Origin: an uncultured Saprospiraceae bacterium
Lineage (GTDB): Bacteria > Bacteroidota > Bacteroidia > Chitinophagales > Saprospiraceae
Length of the DNA stretch: 34,644 nt
Assembly (NCBI GenBank): GCA_937921775.1
Contig: CAKZUK010000234.1
Location: 1 to 34,644, forward strand
Reading direction: 5' to 3'
Shown: one piece after another, positions 18,068 to 28,000 of the stretch
Numbering within the stretch: the first letter of the stretch is position 1
Layout: each line of letters opens with the position of its first letter
Notes under the pieces: generated by a model
The model's database searches: none
Told to the model about the DNA's origin: nothing
The model's input: only the letters and a program-made list of their open reading frames with translations
Made by a program: the position numbers and the translations under genes

Positions 18068-19228
18068 ATGAGTTTACTAAATCGCCTGAAAAGCTCAGGC
18101 CCTAAACGAATACTAGCTCTTGATGGAGGTGGTATACGTGGTGCACTTGCTCTAGGTTATCTGAGCAAATTAGAAAGATTACTTCAAGAAAGACATGCCA
18201 ATCCCGACCTGAGACTCTCCGATTATTTTGATCTCATTGGTGGTACCAGTACTGGGTCTATCATTGCAGGAGGATTGGCAATGGGTATGACGGTGGAAGA
18301 AATCAGAGCGCTCTATTTTAAACTTGGAGATAAAGTCTTTGGCAAACGCTTAAAGCTTACCAATATTTTCAAAATCGGAAAAGCCATTAAAGCTTCCTTC
18401 AGTGAGAAACCACTTGAGAGAGAACTTGAAAAGTTTTTTGGTGACTTAACTCTTGGAAGTCCGGAATTAAAAACGGGGCTTTGCATTGTAGTTAAGCGAG
18501 CAGATACCCAAAGTGTTTGGCCCCTACTCAATCATCCTGAAGGAAAATTTTTCGACAGTCAATGGGGGAAGAATAAAGATATTTTGCTCAGAGATGCTGT
18601 ACGTGCTAGCGCAGCTGCGCCAACTTATTTTGTTCCTGAGTTAGTAGCAGTGGGTGGTGGATCAGATCCTTCGGTCAAAGAGAAAGGCGCCTTTGTGGAT
18701 GGTGGCGTTAGTATGGCCAATAATCCAGCCTTACAACTTTATATGGTCGCTACACTTAATGGTTTTCCATTTCACTGGAAAACTGGTGAAGATGATTTAA
18801 TGATTGTATCTGTTGGTACAGGAAATAGTAAACTCAAAGATAAGCCAGAAAATATTGTTGACCGTTGGTTGTTAGACTGGGCTAAAGAAGTTCCCAACAT
18901 GCTCATGATGGATGCTTCGACTCAGAATGAATTATTTTTACAATGGATTTCTAAATCAAAAACCCCACGTTATTTCAACATGGAAATTGAAGATCTCAAA
19001 AATGATTTATTGACTCCACAACCGATGCTTACCTACCTGAGATACAACGTCACCCTTGAAAGTGAGGCATTAAAAGAACTTGGTTTTGATCTGTCAAGAA
19101 AAGAAGCTAAAGGACTGACTGAAATGAGTGAGGCCAAGAACATTCCGAGTTTGTATCAGATTGGTGCGAAGGCAGGTCATCTGGAAATGATTGATGCGCA
19201 TTTGCCAGGAGCATTTAATTTGGGCTAA
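18068..19228 (+). CDS. Patatin-like phospholipase
   Basis: The 386-residue protein has the full patatin catalytic set: the oxyanion loop GGGIRG at 20-25, the nucleophile Ser61 in GTSTG, and the catalytic Asp211 in DGG (FVDGGVSMANNPA). The motif AVRASAAAPTYF near 177-188 is also typical. Such enzymes hydrolyse membrane phospholipids through a Ser-Asp dyad. In several defence systems a patatin (for example CapV in CBASS) is switched on by a nucleotide signal and degrades the host membrane. It has no signal peptide and is probably cytoplasmic or peripheral to the inner membrane. No cyclase gene is present nearby, so if it is signal-activated the signal must come from elsewhere, possibly from the TIR protein. 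A plain metabolic lipase is the alternative. Confidence 0.92.
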   Translation: MSLLNRLKSSGPKRILALDGGGIRGALALGYLSKLERLLQERHANPDLRLSDYFDLIGGTSTGSIIAGGLAMGMTVEEIRALYFKLGDKVFGKRLKLTNIFKIGKAIKASFSEKPLERELEKFFGDLTLGSPELKTGLCIVVKRADTQSVWPLLNHPEGKFFDSQWGKNKDILLRDAVRASAAAPTYFVPELVAVGGGSDPSVKEKGAFVDGGVSMANNPALQLYMVATLNGFPFHWKTGEDDLMIVSVGTGNSKLKDKPENIVDRWLLDWAKEVPNMLMMDASTQNELFLQWISKSKTPRYFNMEIEDLKNDLLTPQPMLTYLRYNVTLESEALKELGFDLSRKEAKGLTEMSEAKNIPSLYQIGAKAGHLEMIDAHLPGAFNLG

Positions 19229-19357
19229 ATAAATCTTTCATTTTAAAACTAGGAAAGCTTTATTATAAAATGTCTCATTCCTCCAACTGGTAGCTAGACC
19301 TTCCTTAATCTAAAAAGGAATTTCCTCGCTGACACAATCAAGAAACAGCCTCAAATA

Positions 19358-19394
19358 ATAAGCCCGCTAACGTTGATTACGCTAGCGGGCTTAT
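19358..19394. terminator. Strong bidirectional hairpin between convergent genes
   Basis: A perfect 12-bp stem ATAAGCCCGCTA/TAGCGGGCTTAT continues, after one mismatch, into three more pairs around a 5-base loop. It lies between the patatin gene and the oppositely oriented T9SS cargo gene, where it can stop both. Poly-T tails are weak on both sides, so efficiency is uncertain. A smaller hairpin TTCCTT/AAGGAA followed by TTT at 19301-19320 may help on the plus strand. Confidence 0.75.
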
Positions 19395-19435
19395 CGAAGT
19401 TGTTTAAATAAAAATTTTTCAGTTCTATATTTTTA

Positions 19436-22400
19436 CTATTTCAATATCGAAACATCACCAGAATATTTCTCCACGTAGCCATCTGTAAATTCAATTTCGG
19501 CAACGAAAATAAACACCCCTGAATCCATTGTTTTTCCTTTAAAAGTACCATCCCAACCCATTGTATCAAAGTTGAGTGGCAGGTCATCAGAAGCAAAAAC
19601 CGTTTCACCCCAACGATCAAAAACACGTAGGTAATTTATTCTTTCTACTCCTTTCCCACCGTATATCGTAAAGTAATCGTTTCGACCATCTCCGTTTGGA
19701 GAAAAGGCATTAGGGATATAAATGTTACGATCTTTTTGTACAAAAATTTCAAGGCGATCACTTGCAGTACAACCTTCGGGTGAAGTGACTTCTATTATTA
19801 CAAAAGTTTCATTTAAAGGGGTAATCCATGGACGTAAACAGTCATAACAAGAAAGCAAATTCGGACTAGTCCAAATAAATGTATCTATGTTTTGAGTAAC
19901 ATCTATCAATGCCTGTAAATGTAAACTGTCTCCTAGTTCAACTACAATAGAAGGATCACCTAATTCAATAATCAATGGCGAAGGTCCTACTATTGGAATC
20001 TCCGTTTCATATGTACAAGCCATATCATCCATTACTGTAAAAGCGTAAAGACCTTCTTCTAAACCAATCGAAAAAGGTGTCGTCGTAAAAGGACCACCCT
20101 CAAACGAATAAGTATAACCTGGTGTACCTCCTATTACCGAATCAATTTCAATCACAGCATCATCTTCACCATAACAAGTTGGTGGTGTTACTGTATACAA
20201 AACATCATCGGGCATATCCGGATTTTCATTCACTACGGTAGTCGCTGTTGCAGAACAACCATTGCCTTCATCTACTACAAGTAAGTCATAGGTTCCTTGT
20301 GCATTTACAATTGCGTCTAAAGTATTTTCACCAGAGACTATATTACCATCCTGAGTAGACCAAGAAACCTGATAGCCTCCTACTGCTCCTATAATTGCAC
20401 CTACCAAATTTGTCTCCGAACTCAGACAATTTAGAGATGCTACTGGATTAAGATTCAAAACTGGATCCTGATTATCAGCAAGTACTGTTATTGATTCTTG
20501 ATCGGTGCATCCATTCGCTGTATTTGTAACCGTTAAGGTATAAGTTCCTCCTTGTGTAACTTCAGGGTTCAATGTGGTATTCCCAGTGAGGGAACCACCT
20601 GACCAAAGTGCCTCAAAACCCATTCCTGAAGAAGATGCACTTGCATCAATTTCTACTATAGTATTGATACAAGTGATATCTATTGGATCTTGAATACTAA
20701 CTACAGGTAAATCTTCTGAAGAGACAACCGTAATCATTGCCGTATCTGTACAACCTCCAGGTTGATTAGTCACTGTTAAAATATAAGTTCCTGCTTCGTC
20801 TAATTCTACTCCAGCTTCATCGTTAGTTGAAATAATATTCCCACCATCAGTTGCCTCCCAAAAATACTCGAGAGTACCGCTGGGTGCTGACGAGAATGCA
20901 CCGTCTAAAACCAATTGTGATTCATCACAAGTAATGGTCAGTGAAGTCAAGGGGGTTATCAAAGCAGATGGTGGCTCAAAAAACGAAACAGCTACACCAT
21001 CTCCGATTGACAAACAACCGTCCTGCAACATTATACCTCCATTACCATCACTATTACCAACTACGGCAGTGATATAGTAAGTAGTACCGTAGATCATTCC
21101 TCCTTGAAAGGCAAATTCAGGTGTTGTAGCATTCGTAATTTCAGCACCTATCATCGTCGCCGTTCCATCATGCAGAATATAAATCAACTGATCATTATTA
21201 TCTAAAACAGGCATGGCATTATGAGTTGCCACTGCCATATCATTTCCACAAATTGTCAATGGAGTTTGATCTAGAACACCTGCATCACTTGTGCATTCAC
21301 AATCGTAAGAACCAGCTACTTCTTGTGGTGCACAATTATTGGTATCATCCACAAAAAAGCTATAAGCCTCGCCCAGTAAAATTGGAGTGGAAGTAAAAAT
21401 GTTTCCGAGAAGATTTCCAGCGTCTCCTGTTACGTCATAACTACTGGCATCTCCACCTATAATTTCGAAGCTTACGATATAAGTTGTATTGGAATCGTTG
21501 CACATACCAATTAGATTGCTCATACTGGGAATGTCAAAATTTGTCAATTCAATTTGATCCGTTGAAGTACATCCATTATCATCTACGCTTACAAAATAAA
21601 CTCCAGGGTTTGTTAGGCTGACCGTTTGTCCAATTCCTGTACCAACAGGTAACCAAGTGTATTGAGCTCCGGGGTTTCCGGCATCAAGAGTAAGTGTTTC
21701 TCCAGCGCAAATGGTCGTATCATTCCCTAGTTCGATAATAGGTAAAGCACCTACCGTTACCATTATTGAATCTTCCAGTTCACAACTATTGTTATCTGTG
21801 ACCGTGACAGCATAAACATCTGCAGCGTCAACTAGTAAGCTTGGCGTTATATCTCCTGTAGACCATTCATAAGAAATGCCTGTCGGATTAGTTGCGTCAA
21901 GCGTAGCATTTTCGCCATCGCATAGTGCCAATGAATCGCCAATATTAACGGTGCTCGTGTTGAAATAAGATATTACAATTTGGTCCGTACGTGTACAACC
22001 AACTCCATCTGCTAGAAGTACAGAGTAGGTTCCCTCAGCATTAGATTCAATAATACGAATAGAGTCGCCGATACCTATATCGTTCCAGACCCAAGTACAA
22101 TCAAGGCAATTAGAACCAGTGTACGCATTGAGTTCAACAGGTTGGTTAGGACAAACAATCGTATCTGCAAAATCTACAAAAACGGAGCAGTCCGTTTTGA
22201 TCATCCAAAAGTCATTGAGCCCTTTTGTATCTTCAGTTTTATCACCGCTGATTCCAGAGGAGGAATGACCTGCCAGTACATAACCTCCATCATCTGTTTG
22301 GAATACGCTTTCGAGTACATCGTTTTGATCGCCACCAAAGGCTTGATCCCAGAGATAGGTTCCGTCTTCAGCTAAATAAACAAGTAAGTAGTCCCAACCA

Positions 22401-23554
22401 CCGATAAGTGTAGATTGTAAATTACTTGGGCCAATGGAAGGCCCAGTAAAACCGCCTAGTAAGAAATTACCTACTGAATTTTGAGAGATGCTGTAACAGT
22501 TGTCAATGTTATCTCCTCCGAAGGTTTGGTCCCATTCCCGTTGATAAGTTGCATCAATTTTTATGACCCACATATCAACGATTCCGAAATTGTTTTGACT
22601 TTTATCTGGTGAGATATTGGAACGAGATCCACCAGCTAATAGAAAACCACCATCTTGAGTTTGCACAAATCCCTGCATTTCATCTTCATCTGTTCCACCA
22701 TAGCGGTTTTCATCTATTATTGTTCCATCGAGTGAGCTTATTTTTAAAAACCAGAAATCTTTTACACCAAGTAGATTAGTATTCACATCTAGTCCATCAT
22801 TATCCGATCGTATACCACCACCGACATAATAATTTCCATCCGGAGCTTCCTGTACCATGTTTAATAAATCTTCGTCAGCCCCTCCCAGTGTTTTGTCCCA
22901 CTGCATGACTCCGTTGACATCTACTTTTACTAACCAATAATCCCAGCTGCCTTTGTTCGCTTCTGATTTCTCACCACTAATACCAGACAAAGAACGTCCT
23001 CCCATTAGATAGCCACCATCACTAGTTTCTATAATTGAATAAAGCTGATCGAGGTTATCTCCACCATAGGTCATATCCCATTGAATGCCACCGGTGGCGT
23101 CAACTTTTACAATCCAATAATCATCAAGTCCACGGCTAGGCGAGGTTTTGTCTCCACTAACATCAGAAGGAGAATAACCCGCTACAATGTATCCGCCGTC
23201 GGTAGTTTGTTGAACAGCCCATGGGCGTTCGAGGCCACTACCTCCATAGTTGGCTTCCCATTCGATGATTCCTTCGTCATCGGTTTTGACAAGCCAGTAG
23301 TCACCGCTTCCGTTGCTGGTTCCCATGAAGTCACCATTTTGACTGGAGGAGGAAAAACCTGTGAGGATATACCCCCCATCAGCGGTTTGTTCTACGCTAT
23401 TGAGTTCTTCCCAAATGTTACCGCCAAAGTCGCGATCCCATTGCGGAACAGTTTGCGCCATTACTATAGCGGGGGCTGCAAAAAATGCGAGCCATGTACA
23501 AATCAAAGTTGATCTGTAGAAAAGATATTTTAAGTTGAGGCTGGGAGGCTTCAT
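19436..23554 (-). CDS. T9SS cargo with seven propeller-like repeats, Ig-like repeats and CHU_C-type C-terminus
   Basis: The 1372-residue protein begins with a signal peptide (core STLICTWLAFFAAPAIVMAQ, cleavage near residue 33). Residues about 38-455 hold seven repeats of about 60 residues with the pattern W-D-x-x-(F/Y)GG ... DGGY(I/V)(L/V)AG ... D(Y/F)W(L/I)(V/I)K. Seven copies fit a seven-bladed beta-propeller. Residues about 460-1270 are cysteine-paired Ig/PKD-like repeats that include ELGNDTTICAGETLTLDAGN and several 'GTYTLTVTN' strands. The last 95 residues start at IYIPNAFSPNGDGRNDYF and contain VFDRWGETVF and WDGTFKGK. This is the gliding-motility-associated (CHU_C, type B) sorting domain read by T9SS. 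The protein is therefore expected to be secreted or held at the cell surface. Its ligand or partner is unknown. Confidence 0.93.
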   Translation of the reverse strand: MKPPSLNLKYLFYRSTLICTWLAFFAAPAIVMAQTVPQWDRDFGGNIWEELNSVEQTADGGYILTGFSSSSQNGDFMGTSNGSGDYWLVKTDDEGIIEWEANYGGSGLERPWAVQQTTDGGYIVAGYSPSDVSGDKTSPSRGLDDYWIVKVDATGGIQWDMTYGGDNLDQLYSIIETSDGGYLMGGRSLSGISGEKSEANKGSWDYWLVKVDVNGVMQWDKTLGGADEDLLNMVQEAPDGNYYVGGGIRSDNDGLDVNTNLLGVKDFWFLKISSLDGTIIDENRYGGTDEDEMQGFVQTQDGGFLLAGGSRSNISPDKSQNNFGIVDMWVIKIDATYQREWDQTFGGDNIDNCYSISQNSVGNFLLGGFTGPSIGPSNLQSTLIGGWDYLLVYLAEDGTYLWDQAFGGDQNDVLESVFQTDDGGYVLAGHSSSGISGDKTEDTKGLNDFWMIKTDCSVFVDFADTIVCPNQPVELNAYTGSNCLDCTWVWNDIGIGDSIRIIESNAEGTYSVLLADGVGCTRTDQIVISYFNTSTVNIGDSLALCDGENATLDATNPTGISYEWSTGDITPSLLVDAADVYAVTVTDNNSCELEDSIMVTVGALPIIELGNDTTICAGETLTLDAGNPGAQYTWLPVGTGIGQTVSLTNPGVYFVSVDDNGCTSTDQIELTNFDIPSMSNLIGMCNDSNTTYIVSFEIIGGDASSYDVTGDAGNLLGNIFTSTPILLGEAYSFFVDDTNNCAPQEVAGSYDCECTSDAGVLDQTPLTICGNDMAVATHNAMPVLDNNDQLIYILHDGTATMIGAEITNATTPEFAFQGGMIYGTTYYITAVVGNSDGNGGIMLQDGCLSIGDGVAVSFFEPPSALITPLTSLTITCDESQLVLDGAFSSAPSGTLEYFWEATDGGNIISTNDEAGVELDEAGTYILTVTNQPGGCTDTAMITVVSSEDLPVVSIQDPIDITCINTIVEIDASASSSGMGFEALWSGGSLTGNTTLNPEVTQGGTYTLTVTNTANGCTDQESITVLADNQDPVLNLNPVASLNCLSSETNLVGAIIGAVGGYQVSWSTQDGNIVSGENTLDAIVNAQGTYDLLVVDEGNGCSATATTVVNENPDMPDDVLYTVTPPTCYGEDDAVIEIDSVIGGTPGYTYSFEGGPFTTTPFSIGLEEGLYAFTVMDDMACTYETEIPIVGPSPLIIELGDPSIVVELGDSLHLQALIDVTQNIDTFIWTSPNLLSCYDCLRPWITPLNETFVIIEVTSPEGCTASDRLEIFVQKDRNIYIPNAFSPNGDGRNDYFTIYGGKGVERINYLRVFDRWGETVFASDDLPLNFDTMGWDGTFKGKTMDSGVFIFVAEIEFTDGYVEKYSGDVSILK

Positions 23555-23937
23555 ATTTAGCTATTAGGTTGTATTGTGCTTTTTATAATAAACAAGCAAA
23601 TAGGATTAACTATATACTTGCGATATCTTATTTCAGCGTTCAAAATAGTGTCATGAACCAATGCTCAAAGCCACATGTCAAATGCGCTTTATTACGTTTG
23701 GTTTATTTTCAAATAATCCTGCTAAGGTCATTTGATTAATGTCAATAAGGGCTTAGAAATTAAATGGAAAGTTGCCTATTTACTAAAACTTAATTAGAAT
23801 CAGTTTTTGTTATTTTAACTTATTATGGGGTAAAAACAGTTTTAGGCGTTGTGTGGATGCTAATATAACGATACAAAGATAGCTTATTCTAGTTCATTTC
23901 ACCAAAAAGAACAGCCAAAATGTCCTTAATAAGTTGC
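23555..23937. other. Intergenic region without a gene
   Basis: This 383-bp AT-rich gap separates the T9SS cargo start from the end of the phosphopantetheinyl transferase gene, both on the minus strand. Apart from the weak promoter candidate at 23641-23669, I see no coding frame, hairpin terminator or repeat here. Confidence 0.5.
23641..23669 (-). promoter_or_regulatory. Weak candidate Bacteroidota promoter
   Basis: Read on the minus strand, TTTG at 23669-23666 is followed after 17 bases by CTATTTTG at 23648-23641, about 87 bases upstream of the T9SS cargo start. The Bacteroidota consensus is TTTG, about 19 bases, then TAnnTTTG. The -7 element and the spacing both deviate, so this is only suggestive. 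Confidence 0.2.
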
Positions 23938-24711
23938 CTAAAAACTGACAAAGGAATACGAAAGTGAATTTTTTAGAGTAGCTAAGCTTCCGAAATAATG
24001 ATTTCCCAGCTTAAACGACTGAATATCATAGCTATGGCCATTGAAATCACTCAGTACTCCCGAGCCTGAGAACCCCGAATCAGCAGGTAGCGTATTGATT
24101 TTCTTTATTTCTTCTGTGAGCCCAACTTCCATTGCTTTGAGCAAAGCCTCTTTACGCGTCCATAATTTGAAAAAAAGTTGTGGATCTTTGGTATCAAAAA
24201 CAGCTTTTTGTTCGTCCTCATGGTAGTAGGATTCGGCAATTAGGTTAGTATCTAATGCTGAATTGATATATTCAACATCCACTCCTACTGGTATCCCATC
24301 AAATCGAAAGGCGATCAAAACCAAATTGCCTGAATGGCTCATATTAAATGAAAGATTTGGGTACTTTGGAAGATAAGGTTTTTTATATTTTGTAAAGGCT
24401 ATTTCGACAAGTTCTTCTCCGGTATATTGTTTGATGATCTCTTGCAACATACCGTGTGCAAGGATGTATCTACTACGATCTTTCGACGAACGAAAACGGT
24501 CTGTTTTTACTACTTTATCAAATGATAATTTATTTTTCAACAATATGATCTCATCTTCACTAAGTTCTGTCAAGTCTCCCATCCATACATCAAGCGTTCC
24601 ATCTCTATTCGAGAAATGAGACACTCCATCTATCCAGTTCATTTCAGATAAATCGGTACAACTTAATATAATTTTTTCTTGAGCTGATTTTTGCATTTTA
24701 TTGTTCAGCAT
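23938..24711 (-). CDS. Sfp-type 4'-phosphopantetheinyl transferase
   Basis: The enzyme moves the 4'-phosphopantetheine arm from coenzyme A to a serine of carrier proteins. With the ATG at 24711 it has 257 residues. Visible motifs are the substrate loop KKPYLP (residues 100s), SFNMSHSG with His116, the Mg2+-binding GVDVE (Asp135, Glu137) and WTRKEALLKA (Trp164, Lys167, Glu168). These define the Sfp class used for secondary metabolism. The frame is open upstream to a GTG at 24765, but that start lies inside an inverted-repeat element. The ATG at 24711 has an A-rich leader (AAAAAAAAACGTTA), so I prefer it; the ATG at 24696 is a further option. The gene sits downstream of the megasynthase on the same strand and should activate its ACP and PCP. 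Confidence 0.92.
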   Translation of the reverse strand: MLNNKMQKSAQEKIILSCTDLSEMNWIDGVSHFSNRDGTLDVWMGDLTELSEDEIILLKNKLSFDKVVKTDRFRSSKDRSRYILAHGMLQEIIKQYTGEELVEIAFTKYKKPYLPKYPNLSFNMSHSGNLVLIAFRFDGIPVGVDVEYINSALDTNLIAESYYHEDEQKAVFDTKDPQLFFKLWTRKEALLKAMEVGLTEEIKKINTLPADSGFSGSGVLSDFNGHSYDIQSFKLGNHYFGSLATLKNSLSYSFVSF

Positions 24712-24759
24712 TAACGTTTTTTTTTGCTTAAATATATTTGTAAAATTCAGTTGAATTTC

Positions 24760-24969
24760 GGTCACCGGACTTCAGTCCAAGTTTGTTATACTCTTTATTT
24801 TAGCCCGACTAAACAGGTCGACCGAGAATTGATCTTGGCATACGGAACAAGGATTAAACCTGTCGAGTCTATCTGGCTAACAAGACAGGTTTAAAAACAT
24901 TTCTAAGAGCGACGCGGTCAAAACATTGAGGCAAATGCATTCTTGGCCGGCCTGTAAAGTCCGGTGACC
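24760..24969. repeat. MITE-like element with 13-bp terminal inverted repeats
   Basis: The perfect inverted repeats GGTCACCGGACTT (24760-24772) and AAGTCCGGTGACC (24957-24969) bound a 210-bp non-coding stretch. AATTT occurs just outside each end (24754-24758 and 24970-24974), offset by one base on the left, so it may be a target-site duplication. The inside holds further palindromes: GGAC/GTCC right after the left end, an 11-bp hairpin, and GGCCGGCC near the right end. No transposase is encoded. Alternatives are a repetitive extragenic palindrome cluster or a structured untranslated RNA between the megasynthase and the transferase gene. Confidence 0.5.
24854..24894. repeat. 11-bp hairpin inside the inverted-repeat element
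   Basis: TTAAACCTGTC (24854-24864) pairs perfectly with GACAGGTTTAA (24884-24894) across a 19-base loop. A related AACAGGTCGACC lies about 40 bases earlier. The sequence resembles the 'acctgtc/gacaggt' extragenic palindromes common in Bacteroidota intergenic DNA (recollection). It lacks a proper T-tail, so I do not call it a terminator. Confidence 0.5.
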
Positions 24970-25045
24970 AATTTAACGGTGACTTTTCTTAGATCGCCTA
25001 TTTGAACACAATCGAACAAACATTTACTTTTTTAAATTTTTCTTC

Positions 25046-28000
25046 CTACAGCGTCGGTAATTTTCCATTCATATTTGCATTTCGATTTCTCGTTAGTTCA
25101 TCTAAACATTTTTGTAAAACCTTCGCAAACTTAGGCCCATTGGTCTGATCAAATAAGTTCAGATGATCACCTGGTACTTCTGCTATTATTATTCCTCCTT
25201 TTGCAAAAGGTTTCCAACCTAAAAATTCAAAGTCTTCTAAATAAAAACGTTTTTCTTTTGCTCGGAACAAATGTATTGGCCCATCATAAGGATCAATCTT
25301 GTAGTTATTGAATGCAATGTGATTCATTCGATCAACAAGTGACAAAAAATCTGCTTCTGTATTTTCTACTTCCTTTTTTTCGTCATGTGTCCGCCCCCAC
25401 AACCATCGCTTATAGCGTCGCTTCAATACATGAGATTTGTATTTCAAATTAGGAATTGGATTTTTTGCAATTGTCGACAAATTCCATCCTACTTTTTTAC
25501 TCAACTCTTTCATCTGATCGTAATAACTCTTGGTTCCGTCACCTGCTGCCAAATGCCCGCGAATCACTGTATCAAATACTCCTAGCATTCCTATTTCTTT
25601 GCCCATCTTCTTCAACTGCTTTGCCATTTCAAAAGCAATCAATCCACCAAAAGAATAACCAGCCAGTAGATATGGTCCATCTGGATTCTGCTCCAAAATC
25701 TCAGAAATATAATGCGCTGCCATATCTTCTATTCGATCTAGCGGATTTGCTTCACCATTCAAACCTCTCGCTTGTAAAGCGTAAATCGGTTGGTCTTTAT
25801 CCATGTGCGCTGCCAAGGTTTGAAACATCAAAATGTGAAGTCCTGCACCGTGCACTAAATATATTGGATCTTTGGTTCCTGTTTTTCTAATCGGTACAAG
25901 ACATGATCTTTTACGCTTTTGCTTGATTGGCTTTTGTTGATTTCCATTGCCACCTGTCTTCCAACCAGGCAGGTTCCCGTTTCCGTTTCCGTTCCCGTTC
26001 CCGTTCCCGTTCCCGTTCCCGTTTGTACCAAATAGTTCATTCAGTTCACAATCAGCATTGTCCATTTCCTTTTGAGTAAGTACAGGTCTTTCAGCAAGTA
26101 ATTCTTCTGCGAGCTCTGCGATGGTTGCATTTTCCAAAAGGGTAGAAAGTGGCAATTTGACACCCGTCTTTTTCTCAATCTCTGCCATTAAGTTTACCGC
26201 AATTAATGAATGGCCACCCAGCTCAAAGAAATTATCATTGACGCCAATTTCAGGAACACCCAAAAGTCGTGTCCAAATTTCATTCAGTATTTTTTCTTCC
26301 TCTGAGGCCGCTGCCACAAAACCTATTTCTAATTCATCACGTGAATAATCTGGAACTGGTAATTTCTTTCGATCTACTTTCAGCGTTCCAGTCAATGGAA
26401 ATGCATCCATCTCTACAAAAGCTGATGGCAACATATATTCAGGTAATTTCTCCTTTAGAGATGCTTTCAATTTTGAAACATCTAATTCTTGATTTTTCTT
26501 CATGACCAGATATGCAACAATTCGCTTGTTGTCTGTCTGATCTTCGCGTACGATTGCAACCACTTCACCAACTCCTGGAAATTGCGAGATCAAGGTTTCA
26601 ATTTCACCCAATTCAATTCTAAAACCACGAACCTTTACCTGGTGATCTACCCTTCCAATAAAATCAATATCTCCATCATGCAAATAACGCGCAAGATCTC
26701 CAGTTCGATAAAGCGTTTCATTTGGATTGAAAGGATTCGGAACAAACTTTTCCTTATTCAATTCTGGTCGTTTGAAATAGCCATTTGGGGCAACCCCTAC
26801 TCCACCAACATAAATCTCTCCTGCCACTCCAATCGGAACAGGTTGTTGCCATTTATCTAAAATATAAACCTGAGCATTTCTGATTGGATAACCAACTGGT
26901 TCATAAACCGTATCTGCTTTTGTCAACATTCGATCACCTTCCAACTTTCGGCAAGTTGTATAAATGGTGGTCTCCGATGGTCCATATAAATTCCACAAGC
27001 CTTTTCCACGTACCAATAATTGATTCGCCAATTCCTTAGTCAGCGCTTCTCCAATACTATTTATCTTCAAATTATTTTTGCCTTGCCATCCTGCGATCAA
27101 TAACATTCGCCAAGTTGCTGGTGTGGCTTGCATGTAAGTGATTCGAGATTTCTCAATTCTTTCTTTTAACAAAAAACCATCAATTACTTCTTCCTGACTT
27201 GCTATTACTACTTGAGCTCCAACAAACAAAGGCATAAAGAAATCCTGTACTGATGGATCAAAAGAGACAGAGGCCACGCTCAACACTATGTCGTCCGATT
27301 CAAAGCCCATCGCTTCTCCAATTGCGAGATGGTGATCAATCACAGCGTTGTGAGGAATCACAATTCCTTTGGGACGTCCAGTCGAACCAGAAGTATAAAT
27401 GATGTAAGCCATGTCCTTTGAAGTCAGACCTATATCTAGATTTGTATCCTCATATTTTTTCAAATCATGTTTTTCCAAAAACAGTAAACCTTTCGCTCCG
27501 TCTGGAATACGATCCATCATGTTTGTTCGAGTAATCAAAAGGTCTGCTTGCGCATCTTCCAAAATTACTTGAATACGGTCTTTAGGATTCCCCGGATCTA
27601 ATGGCACGTAGATTCCACCTGCTTTGAGGATGGCTAACAAGCCTACTAATAATTCGATAGATCGTTCCATGTAGATTCCAACAAAATCTCCGCGCTTTAC
27701 TTTCTTTTCAATCAGGACTCGTGCCAATTGATTGGAACGCTTATTTAACTCATCGTAAGTAAGCTTGAGATCCTTAGCTTCTACAGCAATGTGATTTGGT
27801 GTTTTTTCAACTTGCTGTTGAAACAATTCATGAATGCAAGTCTGATCAGGATAAGGTGCAGCCGTAGCCGTCCAAACATCGAGTAGGATATCTTTTTCGC
27901 TTTTTGGCAAAATGTCAAGATGACAAATTTTTGCTGTTGGATCTTTGGAAATTGATGTCAGGAAGACTTTGAATTCTTCTAATCTTCGAACTATCGTTGA

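Noticed and set aside
16033..19228. Calling the cassette Thoeris or CBASS
   Set aside because: No ThsA-type SIR2-SLOG protein and no CD-NTase cyclase are present; only the effector and TIR classes overlap.
24712..24765. GTG start extending the phosphopantetheinyl transferase by 18 residues
   Set aside because: The GTG lies within the terminal inverted repeat, the added residues lack family similarity, and the ATG at 24711 has a better A-rich leader.
24854..24894. Intrinsic terminator for the megasynthase
   Set aside because: The stem is good, but the loop is long and no T-run follows on the minus strand.
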